DNA from: Chryseobacterium indologenes
GTDB taxonomy: Bacteria; Bacteroidota; Bacteroidia; Flavobacteriales; Weeksellaceae
Assembly (NCBI GenBank): GCA_002439165.1
Contig: DJTE01000033.1
Location: forward strand, 124,001 to 188,000
Direction: 5' to 3'
DNA length: 64,000 nt
In this document: positions 43,964 through 52,142 of the stretch, in pieces
Position numbering within the stretch: the stretch's first letter is position 1
Layout: the number at the start of each line of letters is the position of its first letter
The notes under the pieces: generated by a model
Seen by the model: the letters and a program-made list of their open reading frames with translations, nothing else
What the model was told of the DNA's origin: nothing
The model's database searches: none
Made by a program: the position numbers and the translations under genes

Positions 43964-44135
43964 CTCTCGCAGATTTTGCAGATTGAGCAGATTTTTTTTA
44001 ATAAACAACATTACATTCGAATTAACTAAAAGCAAGGCAATATAACGAGAACTGCCCATCCCCTATAACTTTATTCATATACATACAGCTATTTAAGATC
44101 TGCGTTATCTGCAAAAATCTGCGAGAGAAAATAAT
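43964..44135. repeat. Inverted-repeat element of the GCAGATT family
   Basis: Left arm 43964-43999 (CTCTCGCAGATTTTGCAGAT and onward) and right arm 44097-44135 (AGATCTGCGTTATCTGCAAA ending GCGAGAGAAAATAAT) are inverted copies enclosing about 97 bp. Same arms occur singly at 32529-32565 and 33374-33405, and as a pair at 51832-52102. Confidence 0.7.
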
Positions 44136-44154
44136 CTCTTCCTTTCTTCCTTTC

Positions 44155-45372
44155 CTATTGCCTTTTACTCAAACGGATACTGTACCAGGTGATCAATACC
44201 GTTACCAACAGGAATAATGCTCCGATCCAGGGTGTACTGCCTAATCCTAAAGAAGAGGTCACGATAAGTCCACCCGCATAAGATCCTATGGCAATCCCGA
44301 TATTGAATGCTGCAATATTGATTCCTGATGCCACATCTTCAGTGCCCGGAACTTCTTTTTCTGCAATCTGTACCACTAAAAGCTGTAATCCGGGTACGGT
44401 AGCAAACGACAGACCTCCTAAAAGAAACAGCGTGATAATACTCAGCACCGGGCTGGCTGCTGTAAAATAAAATGCCAGTAATACAAGCCCCTGCGCTGCA
44501 AACATCCATAAAAGAGCCTTTAACGGTTTTTTATTGGCCGCTTTTCCTCCGAAAAGGTTTCCTAAAGCAATTGCAATTCCATAGACCAGAAGGATAAAAG
44601 TTACGGTAGACTCCTGAAAACCAGCAACCTGCTGTAAAATCGGCGATAAATAAGTAAACACTACAAATGTTCCTCCATATCCCAGGGCTGTCATTAAAAA
44701 TGCGAAGATCAGACGTCTGTTTCCCAATACTTTGGGAAGGCTTTTTAAAGAGGCGGCCCGATCACTTTTAAGATTTTTCGGGACCAGCAGCATACTCGCT
44801 ATCAATCCTATGATTCCCAGAATGGAAACGCCAATAAAAGTTGCCCTCCATCCAAAATGCTGTCCGATAAAGGTTCCCAGCGGAACTCCTGTCACGATCG
44901 CCAGGGTAAGCCCTGAAAACATAATTGAAATCGCTGTTGCCCTTTTTTCTTCAGCTACCAGTGACGCAGCAATCGTAGAACCTATGGAAAAGTAAACCCC
45001 GTGGGCAAATCCTGTAAGAATTCTGGCCAATACCAGTGTAAAAAATCCAGGAGCTATTGAAGCAAGACCATTTCCGATTACAAATAGCAGCATAATCGAA
45101 ATCAGAAGCATCTTTCGCGGGACTTTTCCGGTTAATGCTGTTAATATAGGTGCCCCGATAGCCACTCCTATTGCGTACAGGCTTACTAAAAGTCCTGCCG
45201 AAGGAATGCTGATTCCGAGATCTGATGCTACCGTAGGAAGAAGCCCCACAATGACAAACTCGGTGGTTCCTATTCCGAATGCACTTATGGTAAGTGCCCA
45301 TAATGCAGCAGGAAGACCTTTGCTTTTCATACCTTCCTTTGCATGGATCTGTATTTCGTTCTGATGATTCAT
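44155..45372 (-). CDS. MFS transporter, DHA1/AraJ-like drug exporter type
   Basis: 405 residues, 12 membrane helices, with GIGTTEFVIVGLLP in helix 1 (the AraJ/YdeA-type signature) and VSLYAIGVAIGAPILTALTG in helix 2-loop 2-3. Likely an efflux pump for sugars, drugs or amphipathic compounds; substrate unknown. Divergent from a TetR regulator, a classical repressor/exporter arrangement. Confidence 0.88.
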   Translation of the reverse strand: MNHQNEIQIHAKEGMKSKGLPAALWALTISAFGIGTTEFVIVGLLPTVASDLGISIPSAGLLVSLYAIGVAIGAPILTALTGKVPRKMLLISIMLLFVIGNGLASIAPGFFTLVLARILTGFAHGVYFSIGSTIAASLVAEEKRATAISIMFSGLTLAIVTGVPLGTFIGQHFGWRATFIGVSILGIIGLIASMLLVPKNLKSDRAASLKSLPKVLGNRRLIFAFLMTALGYGGTFVVFTYLSPILQQVAGFQESTVTFILLVYGIAIALGNLFGGKAANKKPLKALLWMFAAQGLVLLAFYFTAASPVLSIITLFLLGGLSFATVPGLQLLVVQIAEKEVPGTEDVASGINIAAFNIGIAIGSYAGGLIVTSSLGLGSTPWIGALFLLVTVLITWYSIRLSKRQ

Positions 45373-45443
45373 CGTATTCAGATTTTATTAATTTTTGACA
45401 TGACAAAGTTCCGATGAAAAAATATATTATAAAAATTATTTAA

Positions 45444-45464
45444 ATTCTGGCTTATTATCAGAAT
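45444..45464. promoter_or_regulatory. Candidate TetR operator between MFS and TetR genes
   Basis: ATTCTG, nine bases, CAGAAT: a small inverted repeat in the 148-bp divergent region. Size and position would suit a TetR dimer, but the stronger palindrome lies after the TetR gene. Confidence 0.4.
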
Positions 45465-45520
45465 AATAATAGTTGTATTTTTAGAAATTCCGTTTCTTTG
45501 CAGTAAAGACAGTATGTGCT

Positions 45521-46111
45521 ATGAAAAAATCAGAAGCAACCCGTTTAAATATTCTTCAGAAAGCCTTTGAACTGATTTATGTGAAAGGCTATCAGACCAC
45601 AAGCATCGATGAAATAATTGCAACCACCCAGGTAACAAAAGGGGCTTTTTATTATCATTTTAAAACAAAAGATGAAATGGGGCTGGCGATTATTAATGAA
45701 CTTCTGATCAATAATTTCAAAAGTGTCTTTATTGAACCTCTGCAAAACAGTGAGCATCCTTTGGAAAGTATTTATAGGCTACTGTATCATGTTTTAATGG
45801 AAAATGATGTGTTAAAAGTTGCTTACGGCTGCCCGGCTTCCAATTTCACTCAGGAAATGGCTCCCTGGCATGTAGATTTTACCAAAGCTCTGAATCAACT
45901 TTCTTCACAATGGGAGGAAGCTATTATTTCGTGTATTGAAAACGGAAAGAAAAACAACTCGTTAAAAGCGGAGGTCAATGCAGAAGAAATTGCTGTTTTT
46001 GTGATGTCCGGCTATTGGGGAGTGAGGAATTTAGGAAAACTGGAGAATTCAAAATCGGTGTATCTCGTTTATTTAAAAGGACTTAAATCTTATTTCAATT
46101 CTCTGGAATAA
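45521..46111 (+). CDS. TetR/AcrR-family regulator
   Basis: 196 residues; N-terminal HTH (ILQKAFELIYVKGYQTTSID, TQVTKGAFYYHFKTKDE) and a ligand domain with the TetR_C/LmrA-QacR-like sequence YGCPASNFTQEMAP. This cysteine-containing sequence is typical of the YxaF/LmrA subgroup. Divergent from the MFS gene, and followed by a perfect palindrome that controls the next operon, so it could regulate either or both. Confidence 0.9.
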   Translation: MKKSEATRLNILQKAFELIYVKGYQTTSIDEIIATTQVTKGAFYYHFKTKDEMGLAIINELLINNFKSVFIEPLQNSEHPLESIYRLLYHVLMENDVLKVAYGCPASNFTQEMAPWHVDFTKALNQLSSQWEEAIISCIENGKKNNSLKAEVNAEEIAVFVMSGYWGVRNLGKLENSKSVYLVYLKGLKSYFNSLE

Positions 46112-46123
46112 TTTTTTTATCAA

Positions 46124-46160
46124 AAAACATACTAACTAGTATGTTTTTATTCTATCTTTG
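46124..46160 (+). promoter_or_regulatory. Perfect palindromic operator and promoter
   Basis: AAAACATACTA (46124-46134), AC, then TAGTATGTTTT (46137-46147): 11-bp perfect arms. It is followed by TATCTTTG (46153-46160), an exact -7 box, so the palindrome covers the -33 region. This is the expected position for a TetR-type repressor site. It could also act as a terminator for the TetR gene (T5 follows). Confidence 0.7.
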
Positions 46161-46180
46161 AAGTATTCTAAAAATTAATC

Positions 46181-46639
46181 ATGTACCAGACGCTTACATT
46201 TCTTCATTCTCTGTTCCGGTGGATCGTTTTATTAAGCCTTATTTACAGCATATGGATAGCTTTCAGAGGATATTTTTCACAAAAAAAATTTGGAAAAAGA
46301 GAGGATTCGATACGGCACCGGACGGCAACTATTGCCCATATTCAGCTGGCTTTAGGAATTATTCTTTATTCAAAAAGTCCCATAGTACAGTATTTCTGGA
46401 AGAATTTCAGTAAAGCAAAAGCTTCTACGGATCTGCTTTTCTTCGGCCTGATTCATATTTCACTTATGCTTGCTTCGGTTGTGCTGATCACGGTAGGTTC
46501 TGCTTTGGCCAAAAGAAAGGAAACAGACCGTGAAAAATTCAGAACAATGCTTATCTGGTACCTGAGTGCGTTTACACTTATTTGTATAGCAATCCCATGG
46601 CCGTTCTCCCCTTTTGCCAACAGACCTTATTTTAGATAA
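46181..46639 (+). CDS. Four-span membrane protein of unknown function
   Basis: 152 residues with helices at about 10-28, 50-65, 80-105 and 125-142. Histidines lie in or near the helices (FLHSLFRW, RHRTATIAH, GLIHISLML); their spacing resembles cytochrome-b561-like membrane proteins, but a heme role is only a guess. First gene of a three-gene operon after the palindromic operator. Confidence 0.7.
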   Translation: MYQTLTFLHSLFRWIVLLSLIYSIWIAFRGYFSQKKFGKREDSIRHRTATIAHIQLALGIILYSKSPIVQYFWKNFSKAKASTDLLFFGLIHISLMLASVVLITVGSALAKRKETDREKFRTMLIWYLSAFTLICIAIPWPFSPFANRPYFR

Positions 46640-46641
46640 TT

Positions 46642-46944
46642 ATGATGAATTTATTAAAAACAAAAGCTGGCCGTCTGAGGATTCTGGCCATTCTGGAAGG
46701 AATTTCCCTGCTTATTCTGGTATTCGTTGCGGTACCCCTGAAATATGGGCTGGGAAACCCGGGACCTGTAAAACTGATGGGACCGGTCCACGGAACCTTA
46801 TTTCTTCTTTTCCTGTTCAATACATTAAGTGTGGGGATCGAACAGCAGTGGAAGTTTAAAGAAACTACCTGGAAAGTAATTCTGGCTTGCTTTATTCCGT
46901 TTGGGACTTTCTATATCGACCGTAAAATTTTAAGCAGATTATGA
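46642..46944 (+). CDS. DUF3817 membrane protein
   Basis: 100 residues with three membrane helices. The conserved EGISLL at the start, the KYGLGNPGPVKLMGPVHG motif and IPFGTFYIDRKI at the end match DUF3817, a family of small membrane proteins of unknown role. Two bases after the previous stop and overlapping the rhodanese gene by four. Confidence 0.85.
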   Translation: MMNLLKTKAGRLRILAILEGISLLILVFVAVPLKYGLGNPGPVKLMGPVHGTLFLLFLFNTLSVGIEQQWKFKETTWKVILACFIPFGTFYIDRKILSRL

Positions 46945-47300
46945 AAAATATCTTCATCATCTGTGGAATAGCTCTGACGGTATATATCATTTACCGGGTT
47001 TACAGATATCAGACATTAGGTAGCGGCCTGGAGATCCATATTAAAAACGGAGCCGTTATTCTGGATGTAAGAACGGAACAGGAATATAAAACGGGACATA
47101 TTGAAGGATCCGTAAATATCTCTTTAGGAAGCATCCGCGAAAGATATACCGAACTTGACCGGAATAAAACCTACATCACCGTCTGTTCTCATGGATTACG
47201 GAGTGTAAAAGCTGAGCATATTTTAAAGGAAAGGGGTTTCAGACATGTATATAATGGCGGTGCATGGAGCGATCTTCAGAAAACGGTTTCAGACCGGTGA
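46941..47300 (+). CDS. Membrane-anchored rhodanese-domain protein
   Basis: 119 residues. One N-terminal membrane helix (3-18), then a rhodanese domain with ILDVRTEQEYKTGHIEGSVN and the active loop VCSHGLRSVKA (Cys at about residue 91). A single-domain thiosulfate or persulfide sulfurtransferase facing one side of the inner membrane. With the two upstream membrane proteins it suggests sulfur or thiol handling at the membrane. Confidence 0.88.
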   Translation: MKNIFIICGIALTVYIIYRVYRYQTLGSGLEIHIKNGAVILDVRTEQEYKTGHIEGSVNISLGSIRERYTELDRNKTYITVCSHGLRSVKAEHILKERGFRHVYNGGAWSDLQKTVSDR

Positions 47301-47434
47301 TACGTAAAAAACCGGATATTCCTGTATGAATAATGCTGTTTGGTCGGGTATTTGAATATTTATGAGTGAATATTAATGAAATTCTGTTTCAGAGATCATT
47401 CATTTTCCAATACCAACCTCTAAAATATAATAAT

Positions 47435-47941
47435 ATGTCAACACAGAATTTAACCCACCTCGAAGCCATTAAAAAGATCAAGGAACTGTCGGAAAAGGCA
47501 AGAATATGCATGTTCTGTACGGAACTGGAAACCGTACCGGTCAATTCAAGACCTATGACCCTTCAGGAAACGGATGACAGCGGAAATCTCTGGTTTATCA
47601 GCAGTTCCGTAAGCAACAAGAATTTTGAGATAAAAGAAGACCGCAGGGTACAGCTGTTTTTCATGAACAACAGCGATTCCCAGTACCTTTCCGTATATGG
47701 AGAAGCTTCTGTTTATAAGGATAAAGCAACGATTGAGGAAAAATGGTCGCCTATGGCCAAAGCTTGGTTTGACGGGAAAGATGATCCGGATGTGAGCATT
47801 ATCCGTGTAGAACCTAAAGAAACGTATTACTGGGATACCAAAGCCGGAAAGCTGGTCAGCCTGTTCAGTTTTGTGGCTTCTGCCATTACCGGCATTAAAA
47901 CGAATAATTCAGACGGTGTTGAAGGCAATGCCACTGTATAA
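47435..47941 (+). CDS. Pyridoxamine-phosphate-oxidase-like general stress protein
   Basis: 168 residues from the ATG at 47435 (23 extra codons upstream are not family-like). FMN split-barrel of the general stress protein 26 type: EAIKKIKELSEKARICMFCT, LWFISSSVSNKNFEI, VQLFFMNNSDSQYLSVYG. Such proteins bind flavin or F420-like cofactors; the substrate is unknown. Confidence 0.88.
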   Translation: MSTQNLTHLEAIKKIKELSEKARICMFCTELETVPVNSRPMTLQETDDSGNLWFISSSVSNKNFEIKEDRRVQLFFMNNSDSQYLSVYGEASVYKDKATIEEKWSPMAKAWFDGKDDPDVSIIRVEPKETYYWDTKAGKLVSLFSFVASAITGIKTNNSDGVEGNATV

Positions 47942-47992
47942 GATAAAGACAGCCAGAGAAAATTCAGGCTGCCTTTTGTAAAAGATCAGAAG

Positions 47993-48035
47993 ATTCCCGG
48001 TGATCCTGAGAAATTCAGCCACCGGGAATTTTTTA
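47993..48035. terminator. Bidirectional terminator between convergent genes
   Basis: ATTCCCGGTG (47993-48002) and CACCGGGAAT (48020-48029) form a 10-bp GC-rich stem followed by TTTTTT on the plus strand. Ends the stress-protein transcript and borders the stop of the thioredoxin-like gene on the other strand. Confidence 0.85.
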
Positions 48036-48266
48036 TTTTTTTACATCTTCCATAGACGCTCCGAAATTGATATGAAGGACATTTCCATTAGGCGTTACCA
48101 GAGCCGGAACAGACTGTATCCCCGCTTTCTCTGCCTCTTCAATTTTACTTCTGTCATTCCCCAGATGAATGATTTCTACATTTTCCGCACCGATAAGGTT
48201 GACAATATCGTGTTCTGCACTTACACAAACCGGACATCCGGCGTGATAAAAAACTGATTTTTTCAT
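48033..48266 (-). CDS. Glutaredoxin/thioredoxin-like small protein
   Basis: 77 residues with HAGCPVCVSAE (CPVC redox centre, residues 11-14) and the cis-proline loop IQSVPALVT. A minimal glutaredoxin-like fold. Nine bases downstream of the DapA-family lyase, so co-transcribed with it. Confidence 0.85.
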   Translation of the reverse strand: MKKSVFYHAGCPVCVSAEHDIVNLIGAENVEIIHLGNDRSKIEEAEKAGIQSVPALVTPNGNVLHINFGASMEDVKK

Positions 48267-48275
48267 AAGACTAAA

Positions 48276-49160
48276 TTAATTAACAAGAGTTTTAATAATA
48301 TTTTTAAGTTCTTCCGTTTCCCCGGAAGTTAAGGGTTTTAACGGATTTCTCAGATTTCCGCCTTCTTCTCCCAGAATGTTCAGACCGGCTTTTACAGCTC
48401 TTGGAAGTCCTTTATTAACGATAAATTTCAACAGATCGAACTGTTTGTAGAAAACCTCCTGAGCTTTTTCTATATGGCCTTCTTCCACAGCGTTGTATAA
48501 AGCAACGTTCAATTCAGGGATCAGGTTTGGTGCTGCGGTACACCAGCCTCTTGCTCCGGCCGTAAAGGCAGCCAGGGCCAGCGGGTTGGATCCGTTATAG
48601 AAAGCTACATCCTCTCCCAATTCTTTTCTCAGATAATGCATTCTCTGAATATCTCCTGAACTTTCCTTAATCATCGTTACATTAGGAATTTCCAGCAATC
48701 TTTTAAGAAGTGCAGGCGACATATCCACTCCACTTGTGGCCGGGTTGTTATAAGCCATGATAGGAATTGAGATCTGGCTGGCCACGGCATCATAATGGGC
48801 AACAATTTCATCATCTGTAAGCTTCCAGTAGCTCATAGGAATAATCATTACCGCATCAGCTCCTGCCTTTTCGGCAAATTTTGCGTGATGAACCGTTTTA
48901 TCTGTGGTAAGATTGGACACTCCGACAAGGGTTGGAACCCGGCCTTTGGTCTGCTCTATTGTGGCTTCCGTTACGGCTTCTTTTTCATCATCAGACAGAT
49001 AGGGCATTACTCCGGTACTTCCTAACGGCGCAATTCCGTGGCTTCCGGAAACGATCAGCCGTTCAGTAAGTTTTTTAAAAAGAGGAATATCTACTTTTTC
49101 ATTCTCGTCAAAAGGCGTGATAGGATAAGCAATAACTCCTTTAAATGGAACATTTTTCAT
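48276..49160 (-). CDS. DapA-family aldolase/lyase (dihydrodipicolinate synthase or N-acetylneuraminate lyase type)
   Basis: 294 residues. TIM barrel with Schiff-base lysine in MIKESSGD (Lys165), Tyr137 in AYNNP, and GSTG (47-50) where DHDPS has GTTGE. The changed GSTG loop and the DDIEQRM-like YLRKELGE region suggest a catabolic member (for example a keto-deoxy sugar or hydroxyproline-type lyase), not the lysine-pathway enzyme. The upstream region holds repeat R8; the cupin gene lies beyond it. Confidence 0.83.
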   Translation of the reverse strand: MKNVPFKGVIAYPITPFDENEKVDIPLFKKLTERLIVSGSHGIAPLGSTGVMPYLSDDEKEAVTEATIEQTKGRVPTLVGVSNLTTDKTVHHAKFAEKAGADAVMIIPMSYWKLTDDEIVAHYDAVASQISIPIMAYNNPATSGVDMSPALLKRLLEIPNVTMIKESSGDIQRMHYLRKELGEDVAFYNGSNPLALAAFTAGARGWCTAAPNLIPELNVALYNAVEEGHIEKAQEVFYKQFDLLKFIVNKGLPRAVKAGLNILGEEGGNLRNPLKPLTSGETEELKNIIKTLVN

Positions 49161-49268
49161 TGTTTATTGATTTTAAAAATTAAATGGTTTTCCATTAAGA
49201 AAGTTTAAGCCGTTAAGATCGGTTACGGCAGGTTTTCTTTAAAATTAAAATAAGAATGGCTTTCTTAA

Positions 49269-49656
49269 CTAAGAGCCTGTTTAAATTTCTAATTTTGATT
49301 TTTTGGATCATACTCAAATAAATCACATTCTTTGAGTATTTTGATTCAGAAGATAATATGCTGGTGATGAATTTTCAGACGCAAAGGATTTCATTTTTGA
49401 AACTGCTGACTTTAAGGGAGCAAAGAATAGAATCAACTCCGTTGATTCGTTGAAGAGCATGGAAAACATTCTGCTTCATCAGTGACGAAATCGCATCACT
49501 TTGCCCGCTCAAAATAAAGCGGAATTATTCATCAACTTTGCGTTTAATCTTTTTAATCAAAAAATAATTCCAGGTATAACCTATTGGATTTCACAAAAAA
49601 ATATCTGATAATCATACATATAAATATTTATGAATAAAATTTAAACAGGCTCTAAA
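49269..49656 (+). repeat. Nested-palindromic dispersed repeat, copy R8 (complete)
   Basis: 388 bp. Ends CTAAGAGCCTGTTTAAATTT and AATTTAAACAGGCTCTAAA are inverted and almost exact. Inside: CATTCTTTGAGTATTTTGAT, GACGCAAAGG with CTTTGCGTTT, TTTAAGGGAGCAAAG with CTTTGCCCGCTC, the GAATCAACTCCGTTGATTC hairpin, GCTTCATCAGTGACGAAATC and TTTTTAATCAAAAAATAATT. The whole reads as one long interrupted hairpin. Confidence 0.9.
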
Positions 49657-49689
49657 CTTAAACTTTCAGTATTTCTTAATGGTTTGTGA

Positions 49690-50145
49690 CTAAAGGTCTC
49701 TGCCTTCTTCTTCTCTTAAAGCAACCCCAAGATTCTGCAGCTGCGGTGCATTTTCACAGGCGATATATTTGGCAGGTTCGGTATCGCTCATATTCTGGTG
49801 TTTATGCCAGGCCCATGAAGGAATATAAACGGCATCTCCCGCTTCCCAGTGTACTCTTTCATCTTCCACTTCTGTCCATCCCTTTCCTTCAATCACGTAT
49901 AATACCGTTTCATAGGTATGTCTGTGTCTGTTGGTCTGCTGGCCCGGAAGAAGTCCGCCAATGGTCATACTTACATTCTTACTCGGAAGGTCTACAAAGA
50001 AAACCGGGTGTTTTCTTTCTGTCGAAAACTGGTTGTGCTCTCCTGCATTTTCTACGTTTTTATGAATCAGGTGGCTTGGTTTTGCATATTTCGGTCTTGC
50101 GAAAGTTTCATGAAAGTCTTTTGAACTGAATTGTTTCTTGTCCAT
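49690..50145 (-). CDS. Cupin-domain protein
   Basis: 151 residues. Single cupin barrel: motif 1 RHRHTYETVLYVIEGKG (His, His, Glu metal ligands) and motif 2 GDAVYIPSWAWHKHQN (second His). The layout fits small cupins that bind a metal and either isomerise, decarboxylate or oxidise a small acid. Divergent from a MocR regulator with touching promoters, so it is probably controlled by it. The DapA-family lyase is 530 bp downstream behind repeat R8. Confidence 0.85.
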   Translation of the reverse strand: MDKKQFSSKDFHETFARPKYAKPSHLIHKNVENAGEHNQFSTERKHPVFFVDLPSKNVSMTIGGLLPGQQTNRHRHTYETVLYVIEGKGWTEVEDERVHWEAGDAVYIPSWAWHKHQNMSDTEPAKYIACENAPQLQNLGVALREEEGRDL

Positions 50146-50184
50146 AATTGTAAAAGTTTAAATGTTCTTTGCTTTATTGCATGA

Positions 50185-50203
50185 CAAAATTATTTTATAT
50201 TTG
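50185..50203. promoter_or_regulatory. Back-to-back -7 boxes for cupin and MocR genes
   Basis: TAATTTTG on the minus strand (50185-50192) and TATATTTG on the plus strand (50196-50203) are 3 bp apart, so RNA polymerase binding to one should hinder the other. The following ACTGGTTAACTGATACAGTT contains short inverted elements that could be the MocR operator. Confidence 0.6.
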
Positions 50204-50246
50204 GACTGGTTAACTGATACAGTTTTCACATAAACAGATAGTCCAG

Positions 50247-51680
50247 ATGCTCAGACCTTGGAAATTAGAACTTGAAATTGATAAAAATTTAGATAAAGCC
50301 GTCTATTTGCAGATTGCTGATACCATTATTGCAGATATCCGTTCTGCAAGATTAAAAGCAGGAGATGCTCTTCCGGGAAGCAGGAATCTGGCCCAATTGC
50401 TGAAGATTAACAGAAATACTGTGGTAGAAGCTTATCAGGTACTTATTAATGAAGAATGGGTAATCTCAAAGGAAAGAAAAGGCATCTTCGTTTCCGATAT
50501 ACTACCGGCTCCACAACAGAAGCCACTGCCAAAAGAATACGGACAGGAAGAAAAATCCGGACAGTCCGGTTCATTGCTTATTAATTTTGACGACGGGCAT
50601 CCTGACAGTAAAATTGCCCCGGTAACAGAGTTGGCCAGAGCTTACAGGCAGATTTTCAGCAGGAAAGCAAAATGGCAGATGATGGGCTATACCGGTGAGC
50701 ACGGAGATCCTGAATTCCGTAAAAGTATTGCGCAGATGCTCAATCATCAGAGAGGAATGAATATTAATGAAAATGAAATTTCTATCACAAGAGGCAGCCA
50801 GATGGCTATGTTCCTTACTGCTCAGGCTCTTTTAGAGCCGGGAGACCAGGTGATTGTAGAAAATCCGGGCTATCAGCCTGCCTGGAAAGCTTTTGAATAT
50901 GCAGGTGCAGAGCTGCTTCCTGTACCAGTAGATCATGAAGGAATCAGGATTGAGGATATTGAAAAGCTTTTAACGACTTATAAAAATATCAAAGCCATTT
51001 ATATTACCCCTCACAGGCAATACCCGACAACGGTTACTTTAAGTCTGGCAAGAAGGCTTCAACTCATTGCATTATCCAATGAGTACGGTTTTACTATTAT
51101 TGAAGACGATTATGATAATGAATTTCATTTTGGGTACCGTCCTATCCTTCCCGTTTCCAGCTTTCCGGATCTTAATCATTATGTATATATCGGAACATTA
51201 AGTAAAGTGGTAGCTCCAGCGTTAAGGATTGGTTATCTGGTGTCTAAAGATCAGAAACTGCTTCAAAAAATCGGAGATCTCAGAAAGATTATTGATGTTC
51301 AGGGCGATATGATTATGGAACAGGCCGTATTACAGCTGATTAAAGACGGGGCTGTAAAAAAACATATCAAAAAAGCAACCATCCATTACAGGAATAAGAG
51401 AGATTTTGTGGCAAATCTTCTGGAAAAACATATAAAAAATTCTGCTGATTTTACAATTCCGGATGGCGGGCTGGCTTTCTGGATTGTACCAAAAGCAAAA
51501 TTAAACTGGGATACTGTGACAGATTTACTTATTGAAAAAAACATCAATATCATACACCCTGAACAATACAGTTTTGATCAGACCATCAACGGTTTCAGGC
51601 TGAGTTATGGTTCACTTTCTGAAGAACAGCTGGAACAGAGTATAAAGATAATCGGTGAAATGCTGGATAAGCAGATATAG
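50247..51680 (+). CDS. MocR-type GntR regulator with aminotransferase domain
   Basis: 477 residues. GntR winged helix (10-75: AVYLQIADTIIADI, LPGSRNLAQLLKINRNTV) and fold-type I aminotransferase domain with PLP lysine in GTLSKVVAPALR and EDDYDNEFHFG. A paralogue of the MocR protein at 15605, with the same EDDYD motif. Adjacent to the cupin gene, its likely target. Confidence 0.9.
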   Translation: MLRPWKLELEIDKNLDKAVYLQIADTIIADIRSARLKAGDALPGSRNLAQLLKINRNTVVEAYQVLINEEWVISKERKGIFVSDILPAPQQKPLPKEYGQEEKSGQSGSLLINFDDGHPDSKIAPVTELARAYRQIFSRKAKWQMMGYTGEHGDPEFRKSIAQMLNHQRGMNINENEISITRGSQMAMFLTAQALLEPGDQVIVENPGYQPAWKAFEYAGAELLPVPVDHEGIRIEDIEKLLTTYKNIKAIYITPHRQYPTTVTLSLARRLQLIALSNEYGFTIIEDDYDNEFHFGYRPILPVSSFPDLNHYVYIGTLSKVVAPALRIGYLVSKDQKLLQKIGDLRKIIDVQGDMIMEQAVLQLIKDGAVKKHIKKATIHYRNKRDFVANLLEKHIKNSADFTIPDGGLAFWIVPKAKLNWDTVTDLLIEKNINIIHPEQYSFDQTINGFRLSYGSLSEEQLEQSIKIIGEMLDKQI

Positions 51681-51831
51681 CACTTCATACTTATCATATT
51701 TTGATGTGAATGCGGACTGATTTTGGGATACACTATGGTGCAAGGTTTGGAACCATTATGCTGCTTTAAGGCGCAAGAATACCAAAGGTTTTCAGCTATT
51801 TTTACGATGAAACTGAATGGTGATATCTTTT

Positions 51832-52102
51832 TAATCTCGCAGATTCAGCGGATTTGGCAGATTTTATATAGTCTTAAAAAACAGGAATAAATTATAACAT
51901 TTAAGCTGGAGCTTTATGGCATCTGTTTCTTCAAATAAACGCCATCGATTCTCTTACTTTATCTACTAAAATCAATGTTATCAATAATAGAAGTAAACGT
52001 TATAGATACTATGATCCAAATCCGTAAAATTTATCACTGTATCTTTTCAACAGGTATTAGAAAAAAGATCTGCTTTATCTGAGAAATCCTCGAGAGAAAA
52101 AT
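51832..52102. repeat. Second inverted-repeat element of the GCAGATT family
   Basis: Left arm AATCTCGCAGATTCAGCGGA (from 51832) and right arm AGATCTGCTTTATCTGAGAA (52066-52102, ending CGAGAGAAAAAT) enclose about 200 bp. Same arm types as at 43964-44135, so it is a second copy with a different interior. Confidence 0.6.
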
Positions 52103-52142
52103 TTCCACAAGCATCTGTGGAATCTGCGGGAAATTATTTTGA

